Shown here piece by piece: positions 18,343 through 28,680 of a DNA stretch of 64,000 nucleotides. The stretch covers positions 46,598-110,597 of the forward strand of contig DYMB01000006.1 in the NCBI GenBank assembly GCA_020721805.1. Direction: 5' to 3'. The DNA is from Acetofilamentum sp. (lineage in GTDB: Bacteria > Hydrothermota > 32-111). The position numbers and the translations under genes were made by a program. The notes beneath the pieces were generated by a model. That model did not search any database. It had not been told where the DNA came from and was given only the letters and a program-made list of their open reading frames with translations. The stretch's first letter is position 1, and every line of letters begins with the position of its first letter.

Positions 18343-18654
18343 TTAAAACCCCATCATATTTCGCATCTGTAAACCACCTGTAATTTTTTGCATCTCATCT
18401 TTATTGAGAGTATCAACCTTATTTTTTGCCTCGTTGAACGCTGATTTCAATAGATCTGAGATCAAAGAAGGCTCCTCTTTTAAAATATCCTCAGATATTT
18501 TTATTTCATCAACTTCATACTTTCCATTCATTTTTATGAAAACCATCCCACCTCCAACACTTACTTCAACGAATATTTTTTTGAGCCTATCATCCATATC
18601 TTCCATCATCTTTTGCATCTGCTGTGCCTGTTTTAAAAGTTTTTTCATATCCAT
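18343..18654 (-). CDS. ybaB: YbaB/EbfC nucleoid-associated protein
   Basis: MDMKKLLKQAQQMQKMMEDM; between dnaX and recR. Confidence 0.93.
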   Translation of the reverse strand: MDMKKLLKQAQQMQKMMEDMDDRLKKIFVEVSVGGGMVFIKMNGKYEVDEIKISEDILKEEPSLISDLLKSAFNEAKNKVDTLNKDEMQKITGGLQMRNMMGF

Positions 18655-18665
18655 TAAAATCCTCC

Positions 18666-20180
18666 TTAATTTACTATCTCTCCATCGAATCTTTCCATAA
18701 TGGATTTAAATTTTTTATTCTGTTTTATGGAATCTCTATTTAAAGAAACGGTTTGGTTCTTTTCTCTCTGATAGTTTATTTTAATGTTCAACTTTTCATT
18801 AAAATGTTTCAGCATAGATTTTAAACTGCTATCGTTTAAGATATTTTCATCCTTTGATAAAACAGCAATTTCAACAAAATCATCTTTTATTTGAATCACC
18901 CTCGCGTTTTCGATTGTTTCTCCCAATACAGGATCCTGAATTTTACAAAAATCGATAAACTTTTCATAAATCACGGATAAATCCTCATCAGGGATCATAT
19001 CGGTTTCTTTTGTCTCAACTTTTAATTCTGGAGTTTCACTTTTAATATTTTTTTTTGAATTCAACAACTTTAAGATTTCATCGATATCCCTTCCATCTAT
19101 CATAAATGGAATCCTCATCAACTGATTTTCAACAACAATTTTTCTATTTGAGGCAAATTTTAGTTTGTTGGAAAGTTCTATCAATTCTCTTACTATTTGG
19201 TTTAAAACTGTGTTTGAAAAATTTTTGGATTGATTTTTAGCCTTATCAATTATATCGATATGTAAGGATTCTATCTCATCGGTCTTGATATCATTTTTTA
19301 AAAGAACGAGAATATGGAAATATAAAGCGAGTTCGAATACAAAAGTCTCTATATCAAAGCCCTTCATAAGTAAATCTTCAAAACTTTCCATAATACCCTT
19401 TATATCCTTCTCTATAATCTTCTGAACAAATTTAACAAAAAAATAGGTATCTATTCTTCCAAAAGTTTGATTGATTTCATCGTATGTTATTTTTTTATGC
19501 ATAAGAGCTATCTGATCAAGCATTGAGAGAGCATCTCTCATCCCACCGTCTGCCATCTGGGCTATCAACTTAAGACCTTCAATCTCATATTCTATTTTCT
19601 GATCTTTACATATGATTTCAAGTTGTTTGACTATTTCGGTTATTGATAATCTTTTAAAATCAAACCTCTGACATCTTGAAAGAATGGTGGGAAGAACATT
19701 GAAAGGTTCGGTAGTACAAAAAATAAATTTTACATGTTCGGGTGGTTCCTCGAGTATTTTCAAAAGTGCGTTGAATGCTTCCTTGGTAAGCATATGGACT
19801 TCATCTATTATGAATACTTTATTTTTTCCAGAAATCGCCACATAACCTGCTCTATCCCTTAAGTCCCTGATCTCATCGATACCTCTGTTGGATGCACCAT
19901 CTATCTCTACAACATCCACATCCCTTCCATCCATGATATCTCTACAGGATCTACAGGTAAGACAGGGTTCTCCGTCTTCAACATTTTCACAATTAAGTGC
20001 CATCGCAAGAATCCTTGCTGTTGAAGTTTTACCAACACCCCTTGGGCCCGAAAAAAGTAACGCGTGGGGAATCCTGTTTCTTTTTACAGCATTTTTCAAT
20101 ACCTTAATAATGTGATCCTGACCGATAACATCATCAAATCTCTGTGGTCTGTATTTTCTTGCAAAGACTATATAAGACAT
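18666..20180 (-). CDS. dnaX: DNA polymerase III gamma/tau subunit
   Basis: FARKYRPQRFDDVIGQDHI, GPRGVGKTSTARI, FIIDEVHMLTKEAFNALLKILEEPP. Confidence 0.97.
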   Translation of the reverse strand: MSYIVFARKYRPQRFDDVIGQDHIIKVLKNAVKRNRIPHALLFSGPRGVGKTSTARILAMALNCENVEDGEPCLTCRSCRDIMDGRDVDVVEIDGASNRGIDEIRDLRDRAGYVAISGKNKVFIIDEVHMLTKEAFNALLKILEEPPEHVKFIFCTTEPFNVLPTILSRCQRFDFKRLSITEIVKQLEIICKDQKIEYEIEGLKLIAQMADGGMRDALSMLDQIALMHKKITYDEINQTFGRIDTYFFVKFVQKIIEKDIKGIMESFEDLLMKGFDIETFVFELALYFHILVLLKNDIKTDEIESLHIDIIDKAKNQSKNFSNTVLNQIVRELIELSNKLKFASNRKIVVENQLMRIPFMIDGRDIDEILKLLNSKKNIKSETPELKVETKETDMIPDEDLSVIYEKFIDFCKIQDPVLGETIENARVIQIKDDFVEIAVLSKDENILNDSSLKSMLKHFNEKLNIKINYQREKNQTVSLNRDSIKQNKKFKSIMERFDGEIVN

Positions 20181-20198
20181 ACTTTCCTCTTTTTAAAA

Positions 20199-20270
20199 GG
20201 CGGCGGAGACATTGGCCTCTTACTGCTGCTTCTTTTCAGACCTGACAGGGTTCGAGACATATCTCCCCGC
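20199..20270 (-). ncRNA. ffs: Small bacterial SRP RNA (4.5S-type)
   Basis: Minus strand GCGGGGAGAUAUGUCUCGAACCCUGUCAGGUCUGAAAAGAAGCAGCAGUAAGAGGCCAAUGUCUCCGCCGC contains the SRP core GUCAGGU-(GNRA loop)-AGAAGCAGC with pairing ends GCGGGGAGAUAU/AUGUCUCCGC; immediately upstream of dnaX. Confidence 0.9.
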
Positions 20271-20277
20271 AATTTTT

Positions 20278-20305
20278 ATAATAACATCAAAAAATCTAAT
20301 TTCAA
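20278..20305 (-). promoter_or_regulatory. Promoter of SRP RNA
   Basis: TTGAAA-N16-TATTAT ending 7 nt before the inferred RNA 5' end. Confidence 0.5.
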
Positions 20306-20308
20306 GAA

Positions 20309-21304
20309 TTATTTTTTATCATTTTTTCTTTGAGCTTTTAAATGATCCCTGTAATTTTTTGTAAAGGTATGGGTTCCATCTCCATTGGATACATAAAAAA
20401 GATAATCATGCTTTACAGGATTCAAAGCCGCATCTATTGATACGGGACCGGGAGAACATATCGGTGTTGGAGGCAAACCTGGATTTTTATAAGTATTATA
20501 AGGTGAATTGATCTCAAGATCTTTATAAGTAAGTTTTCCCGATTCCCTTCCGAGTGCATAAAAAACCGTGGCACAGCATTGTAGATTGATACCTTTTTTC
20601 AATCTGTTATAATAAACACCAGATATCAAATATTTTTCACTATCAAGTTTTGCTTCCTTCTCTATCAACGAGGCGAGTATTATATATTCATATTTTGTAA
20701 ATTTTAACTCATTTGATTTAAAAATTGATTCGGGATAACTCTGGTCAAACTGTGATAACATTTTTATAATCATTTCCTCTGGTTTCATATCATCGGTAAA
20801 AAAATATGTTTCAGGCATCAGAAAGCCTTCGCAGTTTTCTTTTGGAATATTGTATCTTTCCAAAATTTTCTTGTCGGAAACAATTTTGAAAAATTCAAGT
20901 GAGTCTATATTAAAATTTTCTTTCAATCTTCTATATATCTGTTTTAAGGTAAAACCTTCGGGTATGATTATTTTTTTTTGAAGCACCTTACCCTTGTATA
21001 TTTTATAAAATGCATCAAATTCGTTAAGATTTTCCGTTAAGAGATATATACCTGATTTAAGTTTTTTATCTGCATTATAGATCTTTACAAAAAATTTAAA
21101 AAGTTTTGGATTCTTGATTATACCACTGTCAAGAAGCATTTTTTGTATATCGTTAAGTTTCATACCCTTTTTGATATTAATTTTCTTATATTCGTTCGGT
21201 TCCACTTTCTTTGAAGGAAGAATATAAGTGTAATTTATCTTCATAAAAAGAAAACCTGAAATTAAAAAAATCAAAAATAAAAAATATTTTTTAAAATTTT
21301 TCAT
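20309..21304 (-). CDS. mltG: Endolytic transglycosylase MltG (YceG-like)
   Basis: IIPEGFTLKQI, LASLIEKEA, YNRLKKGINLQCCATVFYALG, SPYNTYKNPGLPPTPICSPG. Confidence 0.94.
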   Translation of the reverse strand: MKNFKKYFLFLIFLISGFLFMKINYTYILPSKKVEPNEYKKINIKKGMKLNDIQKMLLDSGIIKNPKLFKFFVKIYNADKKLKSGIYLLTENLNEFDAFYKIYKGKVLQKKIIIPEGFTLKQIYRRLKENFNIDSLEFFKIVSDKKILERYNIPKENCEGFLMPETYFFTDDMKPEEMIIKMLSQFDQSYPESIFKSNELKFTKYEYIILASLIEKEAKLDSEKYLISGVYYNRLKKGINLQCCATVFYALGRESGKLTYKDLEINSPYNTYKNPGLPPTPICSPGPVSIDAALNPVKHDYLFYVSNGDGTHTFTKNYRDHLKAQRKNDKK

Positions 21305-21689
21305 TTTCCATATACTCTTTCAATATTATCATCGCTGAAACAGAATCGATGATATCCTTTTTTTTCTTCTTTAAACCTTCTTCCCTTATAAACCTTTCAG
21401 ATTCTTTCGTGGTCAATCTCTCATTAAAAAAAGTTTTTTCAACATTCTGTAATCTTTTCATAGAATCTATTTTACCTCTAATCCATAAAGACATACTATT
21501 ATCATTTCCATTCTTATCAAGCGGAAGACCGATTATTATTTTTTGAATGTTGTAATCTTTTAAATATCCGAGTATAGTTTCCTCAAGATTTTCGGTTTTT
21601 ATAGACTTCTGAGGGATAATTATTCCATCCAGATATAAACAGATACCTGATAATTTTTTACCCACATCAACCGATAGAAGATTCTGCAT
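21291..21689 (-). CDS. ruvX: RuvX/YqgF-type Holliday junction resolvase-like protein
   Basis: LLSVDVGKKLSGIC, IIIGLPLDKNG, FFNERLTTKESER, KKKDIIDSVSAMIIL. Confidence 0.88.
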   Translation of the reverse strand: MQNLLSVDVGKKLSGICLYLDGIIIPQKSIKTENLEETILGYLKDYNIQKIIIGLPLDKNGNDNSMSLWIRGKIDSMKRLQNVEKTFFNERLTTKESERFIREEGLKKKKKDIIDSVSAMIILKEYMENEKF

Positions 21690-22713
21690 ATTTCTGAACT
21701 ATTCTGTTTATTTTTTTTAAAATTGAAAACCTTGAAAACTCTTTTGCTTTTTCTTTACCTTTTGTAGAATATTCATAGAGTTTTTCCCTGTTTTTGTTAA
21801 GATCTTTTAATTTCCGTATCGCTTCACCTGCATCGGGTTCAATATAGATAACTGTATCAAATAAATTTTTTTCTATATCAAAACTTTTTGTTGTTAAAAC
21901 CACACAATTCGAAGCCATAGCTTCGATCATCGTCCTTCCCTGTTGTTCCTTCCATTTTTTTGAATCAATGGAGAGATTCAAAAAAATATCAACATCCCTG
22001 TAAAAATATGGCATCTCATCAGGTTTTATAAAACCACGGAATTCATATTCTATTTTTTTATCGTTTAAAAAATTTATCAGTTTTTTCTCCATTTTACCAT
22101 TACCTGCAATCTTTATTTTAAAATCTTCATTCAAATCTTTTAAAATATCCATAAAAAGTAAGACACCTTTTTGACTTTCAAGTCTTCCCGCAAAACCGAG
22201 AGTCAGTTTATCCTTTGAAAAATTTTTATCAGGATTGGAAAAGAACATATCGGGAATATGTAATGGAACTATTTCAATATTCTGTTGAAATATTTTCTCA
22301 AGAACCATCTTTGATCCTTCACCAACAGCAACAAAAGAATCTATCCTTTTTTTAACAAAATCGAACATCAATTTTCTATATGGATCCATTTTTAAAATAT
22401 TCTGAGCGCTTCTTAAAATCGCCTTTTTAAATATTATCGATTTAAGTATAAAATATGTTTGCGGTAGATATGGTTCCTCATCTATCCATAATATATCATA
22501 TTGATTTTTATCTCTGATAAAAGGAATGTATCCATTTTTCGTTTTCGGAATTTTTATCTTTTTGAAACCGCTTTCATCAAAATATTTTTCAAAAAATTCT
22601 CCACTCCATTTGGACGGATAAACTATCTTTACCTCATGTTCTTCCATAAGCATCTCAAAAATCTCCCTGTTGTATTTATTCACATACATATGTCCAACCA
22701 CGATTATTTTCAT
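21667..22713 (-). CDS. Family-1-like glycosyltransferase
   Basis: LGFAGRLESQKGVLLFMDIL ... QQGRTMIEAMASNCVVLTT (GT-B fold). Confidence 0.85.
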   Translation of the reverse strand: MKIIVVGHMYVNKYNREIFEMLMEEHEVKIVYPSKWSGEFFEKYFDESGFKKIKIPKTKNGYIPFIRDKNQYDILWIDEEPYLPQTYFILKSIIFKKAILRSAQNILKMDPYRKLMFDFVKKRIDSFVAVGEGSKMVLEKIFQQNIEIVPLHIPDMFFSNPDKNFSKDKLTLGFAGRLESQKGVLLFMDILKDLNEDFKIKIAGNGKMEKKLINFLNDKKIEYEFRGFIKPDEMPYFYRDVDIFLNLSIDSKKWKEQQGRTMIEAMASNCVVLTTKSFDIEKNLFDTVIYIEPDAGEAIRKLKDLNKNREKLYEYSTKGKEKAKEFSRFSILKKINRIVQKYAESSIG

Positions 22714-22715
22714 AA

Positions 22716-23438
22716 TTACCTCAAAAACCTGACATCCCCAGCAAGAAAATTTTTTACTCCATCCTCATTTTTTATAAGAATCGAACCATCGTCCAAAAAT
22801 CCTTCAACCATACCTGTAAAATTTTTATCCAGTGTTGATATTTCCACTTTTTTTCCGATCATACCACTTTCGTTTAAAAATTTTATGATTTTACGCAAAT
22901 CCTTCACACTGAATATTTCATTTAAAATTTCTAAAAGAACATCTTCCAGTTTCAATTTTTTCCCAGTCAAAATAAAAATCGAGGTTCCAATATTTTTGAT
23001 CGTATCTGAAAATTGGTTGTTGTTAACATTTATACCAATACCGGCAAGAATAATTTTTTCATAATTTTCAAGAAGTATACCAGAGATTTTTTTCCCCTCA
23101 ACGAGTAAATCGTTGGGCCACCTGAAATCCACATTAAAAGAAAAATTCTTTTTTAAATATCCGTAAATTCCCATCGATGCTGATACCGAAAAGAGATGGG
23201 AAGGATAATTCAACTTTAAAGGATCCACTGTAAATGTGAAATAAAGACCACCTTCCATCGATTCCCATCTTCTGTTAAATCTACCATAACCTTTAGTTTG
23301 TCTTTTAGCAAAGATCAAAAAATTTTTTTTCCCAGTTTTCAAAAGTTCCATTCCTTTTAAATTGGTGGAATCTATGATATCATAATAAACATAATCCTCA
23401 AAATCAAAGATATCTTTAAATTTTAAAAAATCAAACAT
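22716..23438 (-). CDS. birA: Biotin-[acetyl-CoA carboxylase] ligase
   Basis: DSTNLKGMELL, KRQTKGYGRFNRRWES, RWPNDLLVEGKKISGIL, GIGINVN. Confidence 0.92.
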   Translation of the reverse strand: MFDFLKFKDIFDFEDYVYYDIIDSTNLKGMELLKTGKKNFLIFAKRQTKGYGRFNRRWESMEGGLYFTFTVDPLKLNYPSHLFSVSASMGIYGYLKKNFSFNVDFRWPNDLLVEGKKISGILLENYEKIILAGIGINVNNNQFSDTIKNIGTSIFILTGKKLKLEDVLLEILNEIFSVKDLRKIIKFLNESGMIGKKVEISTLDKNFTGMVEGFLDDGSILIKNEDGVKNFLAGDVRFLR

Positions 23439-24282
23439 TCTTCACCTTTAAACTTATATCAAGCGCTCTGGCGGAATGAGTTATTTTTCCAACAGAAATA
23501 TAATCCGGATAAAGTTTAGCATAATTTTCAATATTTTTTTCATCTATATTTCCGGAGATCTCAACTTCACATCTGTTATTTATTATTTTTATAGATTCTT
23601 CAACTTTCGATGGATCCATATTATCAAGTAATATTCTATCAACAGGATATTTTAATATTTTTTCTATGTCACTTTTATCCTTTATTTCAACGATTATAAT
23701 TTTATCAGGATATTTTGTCTTCATTCTCTGTATAACGGTAAAATCATCCTGAAGAAAGATTTGATGGTTGTCCTTTATCATTATCTGATCGTAAAGATCT
23801 GTCCTATGGTTTATCCCTCCACCACAGAGAACAGCATATTTGTCAAGAGATCTGAAACCGGGAATCGTTTTTCTTGTGTCAAGAATCTTAACATTGAACT
23901 TTTCAACAAGTTTTACAAATCTGTTGGTATAGGTTGCAACACCTGAAAGATGTTGTATAAAATTTAAAATTATTCTTTCAGCGGAAAGGATCCCCCTCAA
24001 TTTTCCTGTAATCTGTGCAAGAATATCACCCTTTTTTATTATATCTCCATCCTCTTTAAAATACTCAACAACATATACACCAAAATTCTGAAGTATAACT
24101 TCAGTTATCTGTATTCCCGATAGTATGCCAGTCTCCTTTGAAATTATATTACAGACACCTTCGGTTTCTTCCGGTATACACATCTGAGTTGTTAAATCGA
24201 CGAAAGCCTTATCTTCCTTTATCGCTTCCATAACAAGCATTTCAATATTTGACCTGTTAACAGATTTAAATATGTTCAACAT
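23431..24282 (-). CDS. nadC: Nicotinate-nucleotide pyrophosphorylase (internal Met at 24282 preferred; ORF track 24300)
   Basis: AERIILNFIQHLSGVAT, ILDTRKTIPGFRSLDKYAVLCGGGINHRTDLYDQIMIKDNH. Confidence 0.95.
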   Translation of the reverse strand: MLNIFKSVNRSNIEMLVMEAIKEDKAFVDLTTQMCIPEETEGVCNIISKETGILSGIQITEVILQNFGVYVVEYFKEDGDIIKKGDILAQITGKLRGILSAERIILNFIQHLSGVATYTNRFVKLVEKFNVKILDTRKTIPGFRSLDKYAVLCGGGINHRTDLYDQIMIKDNHQIFLQDDFTVIQRMKTKYPDKIIIVEIKDKSDIEKILKYPVDRILLDNMDPSKVEESIKIINNRCEVEISGNIDEKNIENYAKLYPDYISVGKITHSARALDISLKVKNV

Positions 24283-24955
24283 GCACCCCCTTATCATCAA
24301 TGAGAATGTAACTGCCCAAATTTTTAAAGTCCCCTATAAAGAATATTCTTTCGTTTTCTGAAATATAATCCATATGAAAATGGGAAATTATGATTTTCTT
24401 ATATTTCTCATACTTTTCAGAGTTATACTCTTTTTCTACCAGTTTGATCTTTGATAATCTATCAACATTTCTTACACCCATCATTTTCGAAACAAAAATC
24501 CCAAGAGAGTATCCTATACTTTCAGGTAAAAGCGAATAGAAAAATTTATCCGATCGATTTTCAAGAACAAAATAAAAGAATTTTTTAAAGAAACTTTCAT
24601 CATTGATCCTATGGCCATGAAATAAAAGTATTTCTCCAACTGAGGATTTTAAAATAAGGTTATCATAGATTTCAACTGAAGGAATCTGTTCTTTCAAATA
24701 GCCATCAATAAAAAGATCATGGTTTCCTCTAACAAAAGTGATCAAAAATCTTCTGGAAATTTTTTTAACGAAATCTATCATTCCATCATTATGTTTATAA
24801 AAACGGTTGCCGTATTCAAAGTAAAATTCAAAAACATCACCAAGAAAAACTATATGTTCCAATTCATACATATTGAAAAGGTTGTCCATCTTCTGAATAA
24901 TCTTTTTATCACTATCCGTGTAATGAATATCAGCCAGAACGAGTGTTTTCAACAT
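24266..24955 (-). CDS. LpxH-like metallophosphoesterase
   Basis: LADIHYT, FLGDVFEFYF, VRGNHD, LLFHGHR, ISHFHMD. Confidence 0.78.
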   Translation of the reverse strand: MLKTLVLADIHYTDSDKKIIQKMDNLFNMYELEHIVFLGDVFEFYFEYGNRFYKHNDGMIDFVKKISRRFLITFVRGNHDLFIDGYLKEQIPSVEIYDNLILKSSVGEILLFHGHRINDESFFKKFFYFVLENRSDKFFYSLLPESIGYSLGIFVSKMMGVRNVDRLSKIKLVEKEYNSEKYEKYKKIIISHFHMDYISENERIFFIGDFKNLGSYILIDDKGVHVEHI

Positions 24956-25844
24956 AACTCTGATAGATCCAGTTTAGTGTTTCTTCAAGTGTGTATCTGT
25001 TTTTATAACCTGTCAAAGATTTAAAAAGAGCACAGGAGCCATAAAATTCATAGGGTTCATCTTTCCTTATGAGGGATGAATCCTCGTTTAGTATCAATTT
25101 TTTGTTTGAAAGTTTTAAAATGAAATCCACAATATCAAAAAGGAGAACACTTTTTTCGGAACAAATGTTATATATTCCATTTTCAAGATCCATCGCAAGA
25201 CGGTATGCAAAGACCATATCCCTTACATCGGTGAAATCTCTTTTTAAATTCAAATTACCAACACTTATCGAATCCCCATCTTCCGCATTCAAGATCTTGC
25301 TTACAAGCGATGGTATAAAAAAATTTTCGCTTTGACCAAAACCGATATGGTTGAAAGCTCTTATTATGATATAACGAATATTAAAATTTCCATAGTTTTC
25401 TATAATCTCTTCACATAATTTTTTAGAGTTCGAATATGGATTCAAAGGTCTCAATTGGTGTTTTTCATCAACTGGAAGGTATTGGGGTTTTCCATAAACA
25501 TCTGAGGTTGATATGAATATAAATTTTGTGTTAGTTCTGTTTAATATTTTTAAGGCTTCAAGAATGTTCAAAGTTGATATTATATTAACTTTATAGGTAA
25601 GATAGGGATCCACTAAAGAAACTTTAGTAGAGGATTGTCCTGCAAGATGGAAGATATAATCATAATTTTTTTCCTTTAAGAATGAAAAGACCTCCTCTTT
25701 TTCTGTTAGATCGAGTTTATACGATGGATAGTCCAATTTTTTATCTAAAAATACAGTTCCTTCAACTTTATAAAAATTTTTTAGTTCTTTGAAAAGATAT
25801 GATGCGACAAAACCTTCGGCACCGGTTATCAATACTTTTTTCAT
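24930..25844 (-). CDS. NAD-dependent epimerase/dehydratase, GDP-4-dehydro-6-deoxymannose reductase-like
   Basis: KKVLITGAEGFVASYL, HLAGQSS, FISTSDVYG, NPYSNSKKLCE, RAFNHIGFGQSENFF. Confidence 0.82.
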   Translation of the reverse strand: MKKVLITGAEGFVASYLFKELKNFYKVEGTVFLDKKLDYPSYKLDLTEKEEVFSFLKEKNYDYIFHLAGQSSTKVSLVDPYLTYKVNIISTLNILEALKILNRTNTKFIFISTSDVYGKPQYLPVDEKHQLRPLNPYSNSKKLCEEIIENYGNFNIRYIIIRAFNHIGFGQSENFFIPSLVSKILNAEDGDSISVGNLNLKRDFTDVRDMVFAYRLAMDLENGIYNICSEKSVLLFDIVDFILKLSNKKLILNEDSSLIRKDEPYEFYGSCALFKSLTGYKNRYTLEETLNWIYQSYVENTRSG

Positions 25845-26572
25845 AATCCCTTCCTCAGTCTTTCGGCAAGAATCTTTGGTAGTTTCGCATCGATAATCTT
25901 TTTCATTGCACCATCTATATCGTATTCAACACGGTTGTATTTAACCATCATCTCATCATGATCAAAAATAACATATGATGCCCTGTTATCACCATCTCTG
26001 GGTTGTCCCACAGAACCAACATTGATTATGTACCTTTTATCATCTTCAATCTTTATGAGATCATCTTCAAGAATTCTTACCTCATCACCATTCTTCTCAT
26101 ATGCTACAGGGATATGGGTATGTCCTATAAAAGATATTTTGAAATCGTCTGATAGAAATTCATCTTCAGCCTCATAAACAGATGTTATATATTGCCAGTA
26201 TAGAGGATTCTGGAGTGTCGAGTGTGTTATTTTAAAATCGGAAAAAGAAAAACTGTATGAAAAATTTTTTATAATTTGAAAATACCTTTTATCGATAACT
26301 CTTTTTGTCCAGAGTATCGCTTCCCTTGCCGAATAATTGAAAAAACCTATATCGGTTGAACCGATAAGTCCACTTTCATGGTTCCCCATAACGATAGATT
26401 TTGTTCTGGAAATTACAAGGTCAATACATTCGTTTGGTTGTGCACCATATCCTATAATATCCCCAAGACATAAAATAAAAAGTTCATTTCCAAACTTTTT
26501 TGTAGCATCATCAATTACACTTTTCAAAGCCTGATAGTTTGAATGAATATCGGATATTATTAAATATTTCAT
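25841..26572 (-). CDS. Calcineurin-like (YfcE-type) metallophosphoesterase
   Basis: ISDIHSNYQAL, LGDIIGYG, VMGNHE, FIGHTHIP, INVGSVGQPRDGD. Confidence 0.9.
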   Translation of the reverse strand: MKYLIISDIHSNYQALKSVIDDATKKFGNELFILCLGDIIGYGAQPNECIDLVISRTKSIVMGNHESGLIGSTDIGFFNYSAREAILWTKRVIDKRYFQIIKNFSYSFSFSDFKITHSTLQNPLYWQYITSVYEAEDEFLSDDFKISFIGHTHIPVAYEKNGDEVRILEDDLIKIEDDKRYIINVGSVGQPRDGDNRASYVIFDHDEMMVKYNRVEYDIDGAMKKIIDAKLPKILAERLRKGL

Positions 26573-27006
26573 TTAAAATCTGCCAAATATTTTTCCTTGT
26601 TCTTTAATATTTTATCGAGTATACCGTTAACAAAACCACCTGAATCTGCTGTAGAGTACATCTTCGCTATATCTATAGCCTCATCTATAGCAACAACATC
26701 TGGAACATCATCCTGCATAAATATTTCAATAAGTGCTATTCTTAAAATATTTTTATCAATATGTGCCATTCTTTCTATAGACCAATTTTTTGTTACGCTA
26801 TCTATAATCTGATTCAATTTATCAAAAAAGAGTACAACCTTGTTGACAAGATTCAACGAATAACTTTTTACATCATCCGTTAAAGGTGATTCAACACTTA
26901 TGATATCATCTATTCTTTTTTCAAGTTCTGAATATTCGTTCATTTCATACATATAAAGTATCTTCAAAGCGAGTATTCTTGCTCTTCTTCTTTTTCCCAC
27001 CATCAT
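26569..27006 (-). CDS. nusB: Transcription antitermination factor NusB
   Basis: GKRRRARILALKILYMYE ... DKNILRIALIE ... VVAIDEAIDIAKMY ... FVNGILDKI. Confidence 0.93.
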   Translation of the reverse strand: MMVGKRRRARILALKILYMYEMNEYSELEKRIDDIISVESPLTDDVKSYSLNLVNKVVLFFDKLNQIIDSVTKNWSIERMAHIDKNILRIALIEIFMQDDVPDVVAIDEAIDIAKMYSTADSGGFVNGILDKILKNKEKYLADFK

Positions 27007-27467
27007 ATCCTTTTGTAAAGGTTTGCAAGTTCCAGGACAGTCTCTGCAGCGTCGTATCCTTTGTTTCCTGATTTTGTTCCAGCTCTCTCTATTGCCTGAT
27101 CTGTAGAATCAGCAGTTATTATACCAAAAGATAGTGGAATATCAACATCGAGATTGAGTCTGGCTATTCCCTTTGAAACTTCAGAGGCAATATAATCAAA
27201 ATGCGGTGTTTCGCCTCTTATCACTGTTCCAAGACATATAACACCGTTTAAATCTTTATTCTTTTTTAAGACCATTTTGGCAACCTGTGGAATTTCGAAA
27301 GCACCTGGAGCAAGATATAATTTTATATCCTTCTCTTCAACATTGTGTCTCAAAAGACAATCCAAAGCACCATCTATCAAATTTTTTGTGACGAAGTTAT
27401 TAAACCTTGAACAAACGATCGCGAATCTCATTCCCTTTCCATCAAGTTTCCCTTCAAATTTTTCCAT
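27003..27467 (-). CDS. ribH: 6,7-dimethyl-8-ribityllumazine synthase
   Basis: FAIVCSRFNNFVT, APGAFEIP, GTVIRGETPHFDYI, AGTKSGNKGYDAA. Confidence 0.96.
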   Translation of the reverse strand: MEKFEGKLDGKGMRFAIVCSRFNNFVTKNLIDGALDCLLRHNVEEKDIKLYLAPGAFEIPQVAKMVLKKNKDLNGVICLGTVIRGETPHFDYIASEVSKGIARLNLDVDIPLSFGIITADSTDQAIERAGTKSGNKGYDAAETVLELANLYKRI

Positions 27468-27477
27468 AACTCCTCCT

Positions 27478-28677
27478 TTATATTGTTTTTAAAATATGCC
27501 CAAGTTTTTTCTTTTTTGTTAAAAGATAATTTTTATTATGTTTATTTGGACTTATCTCTATTGGAACCCTTTCCACTATTTTTATTCCATAACCTTCCAG
27601 TCCAATTATCTTTTTTGGATTGTTGGTTAAGAGCCTTATGGTTGATAACCCAATATCTTTCAATATCTGTGCACCTATTCCATAATCCCTTAGATCGGGA
27701 GGAAATCCAAGTTCTAAATTCGCTTCAACAGTATCAAAACCTTTTTCCTGAAGGTGATAGGCTTTTATCTTGTTTACAAGTCCGATGCCTCTTCCCTCCT
27801 GTCTCAAATACAAAAGAACCCCTTCCTTTTCCCTTTCAATCATTTCAAGGGAAGTTTCGAGTTGTTTTCCACAATCACATTTTTGTGAATGAAATATATC
27901 TCCGGTAAAACATTCTGAATGGACTCTCACTAAAACATTTTTCTTACCCTTTGGGTTACCCTTTATCAACGCAGCATGAATATGATCGTCTATATCGGTT
28001 GAGTACAACCTTATTTTGAAGTTCCCAAAATCTGTTGGAAGTTTTGCTTCAACTTCTTTATGAATGAGTTTATCAGTTTTACATCTATATGAGATAAGAT
28101 CCTTTATGGTTATTATCTTCAACTTGAATTTTTTTGATATCTTCATCAATCTTTGTAATCTTGCCATTTTACCATCTTCATCCATTATCTCGCATAAAAC
28201 ACCTGCCGGTTTTAAACCAGCGATTCTGGCAAGATCAGATACAGCCTCCGTATGACCTGCACGTTTTAAAACACCACCCTTTTCGGCCTTTAAAGGGAAA
28301 ATATGTCCCGGTTTTGCAAAATCATCAGGGGTAGATTTTTCATCTATAAGCATTTTAATGGTATGCGCTCTATCATAAGCGGATATTCCAGTATCAACAC
28401 CTTTTTTAGCATCAACGGATACGGTAAATTTTGTTCCATGAAGGGCAGAGTTGTTTTCACACATAAGTCTTAAACCAAGTCTTGAAAGCATCTCTTCGGT
28501 CATAGAAAGACATATCAATCCCCGTCCTTCCTTAGCCATAAAATTTATCTTTTCTGGAGTAGCAAGTTCAGCAGCCATTATAAAATCACCCTCATTCTCT
28601 CTGTTTTCATCATCCACAACTATAACAATCTTTCCATTCCTTATATCCTCTACGGCATCCTCTATTCTATCAAACAT
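27478..28677 (-). CDS. ribBA: Bifunctional DHBP synthase / GTP cyclohydrolase II
   Basis: [73 protein letters not shown]. Confidence 0.97.
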   Translation of the reverse strand: MFDRIEDAVEDIRNGKIVIVVDDENRENEGDFIMAAELATPEKINFMAKEGRGLICLSMTEEMLSRLGLRLMCENNSALHGTKFTVSVDAKKGVDTGISAYDRAHTIKMLIDEKSTPDDFAKPGHIFPLKAEKGGVLKRAGHTEAVSDLARIAGLKPAGVLCEIMDEDGKMARLQRLMKISKKFKLKIITIKDLISYRCKTDKLIHKEVEAKLPTDFGNFKIRLYSTDIDDHIHAALIKGNPKGKKNVLVRVHSECFTGDIFHSQKCDCGKQLETSLEMIEREKEGVLLYLRQEGRGIGLVNKIKAYHLQEKGFDTVEANLELGFPPDLRDYGIGAQILKDIGLSTIRLLTNNPKKIIGLEGYGIKIVERVPIEISPNKHNKNYLLTKKKKLGHILKTI

Positions 28678-28680
28678 ATT

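Noticed and set aside
18666-20180. Programmed frameshift in dnaX producing gamma from tau
   Set aside because: The 504-aa frame is already gamma-like in length and no convincing slippery site with an alternative downstream frame was seen.
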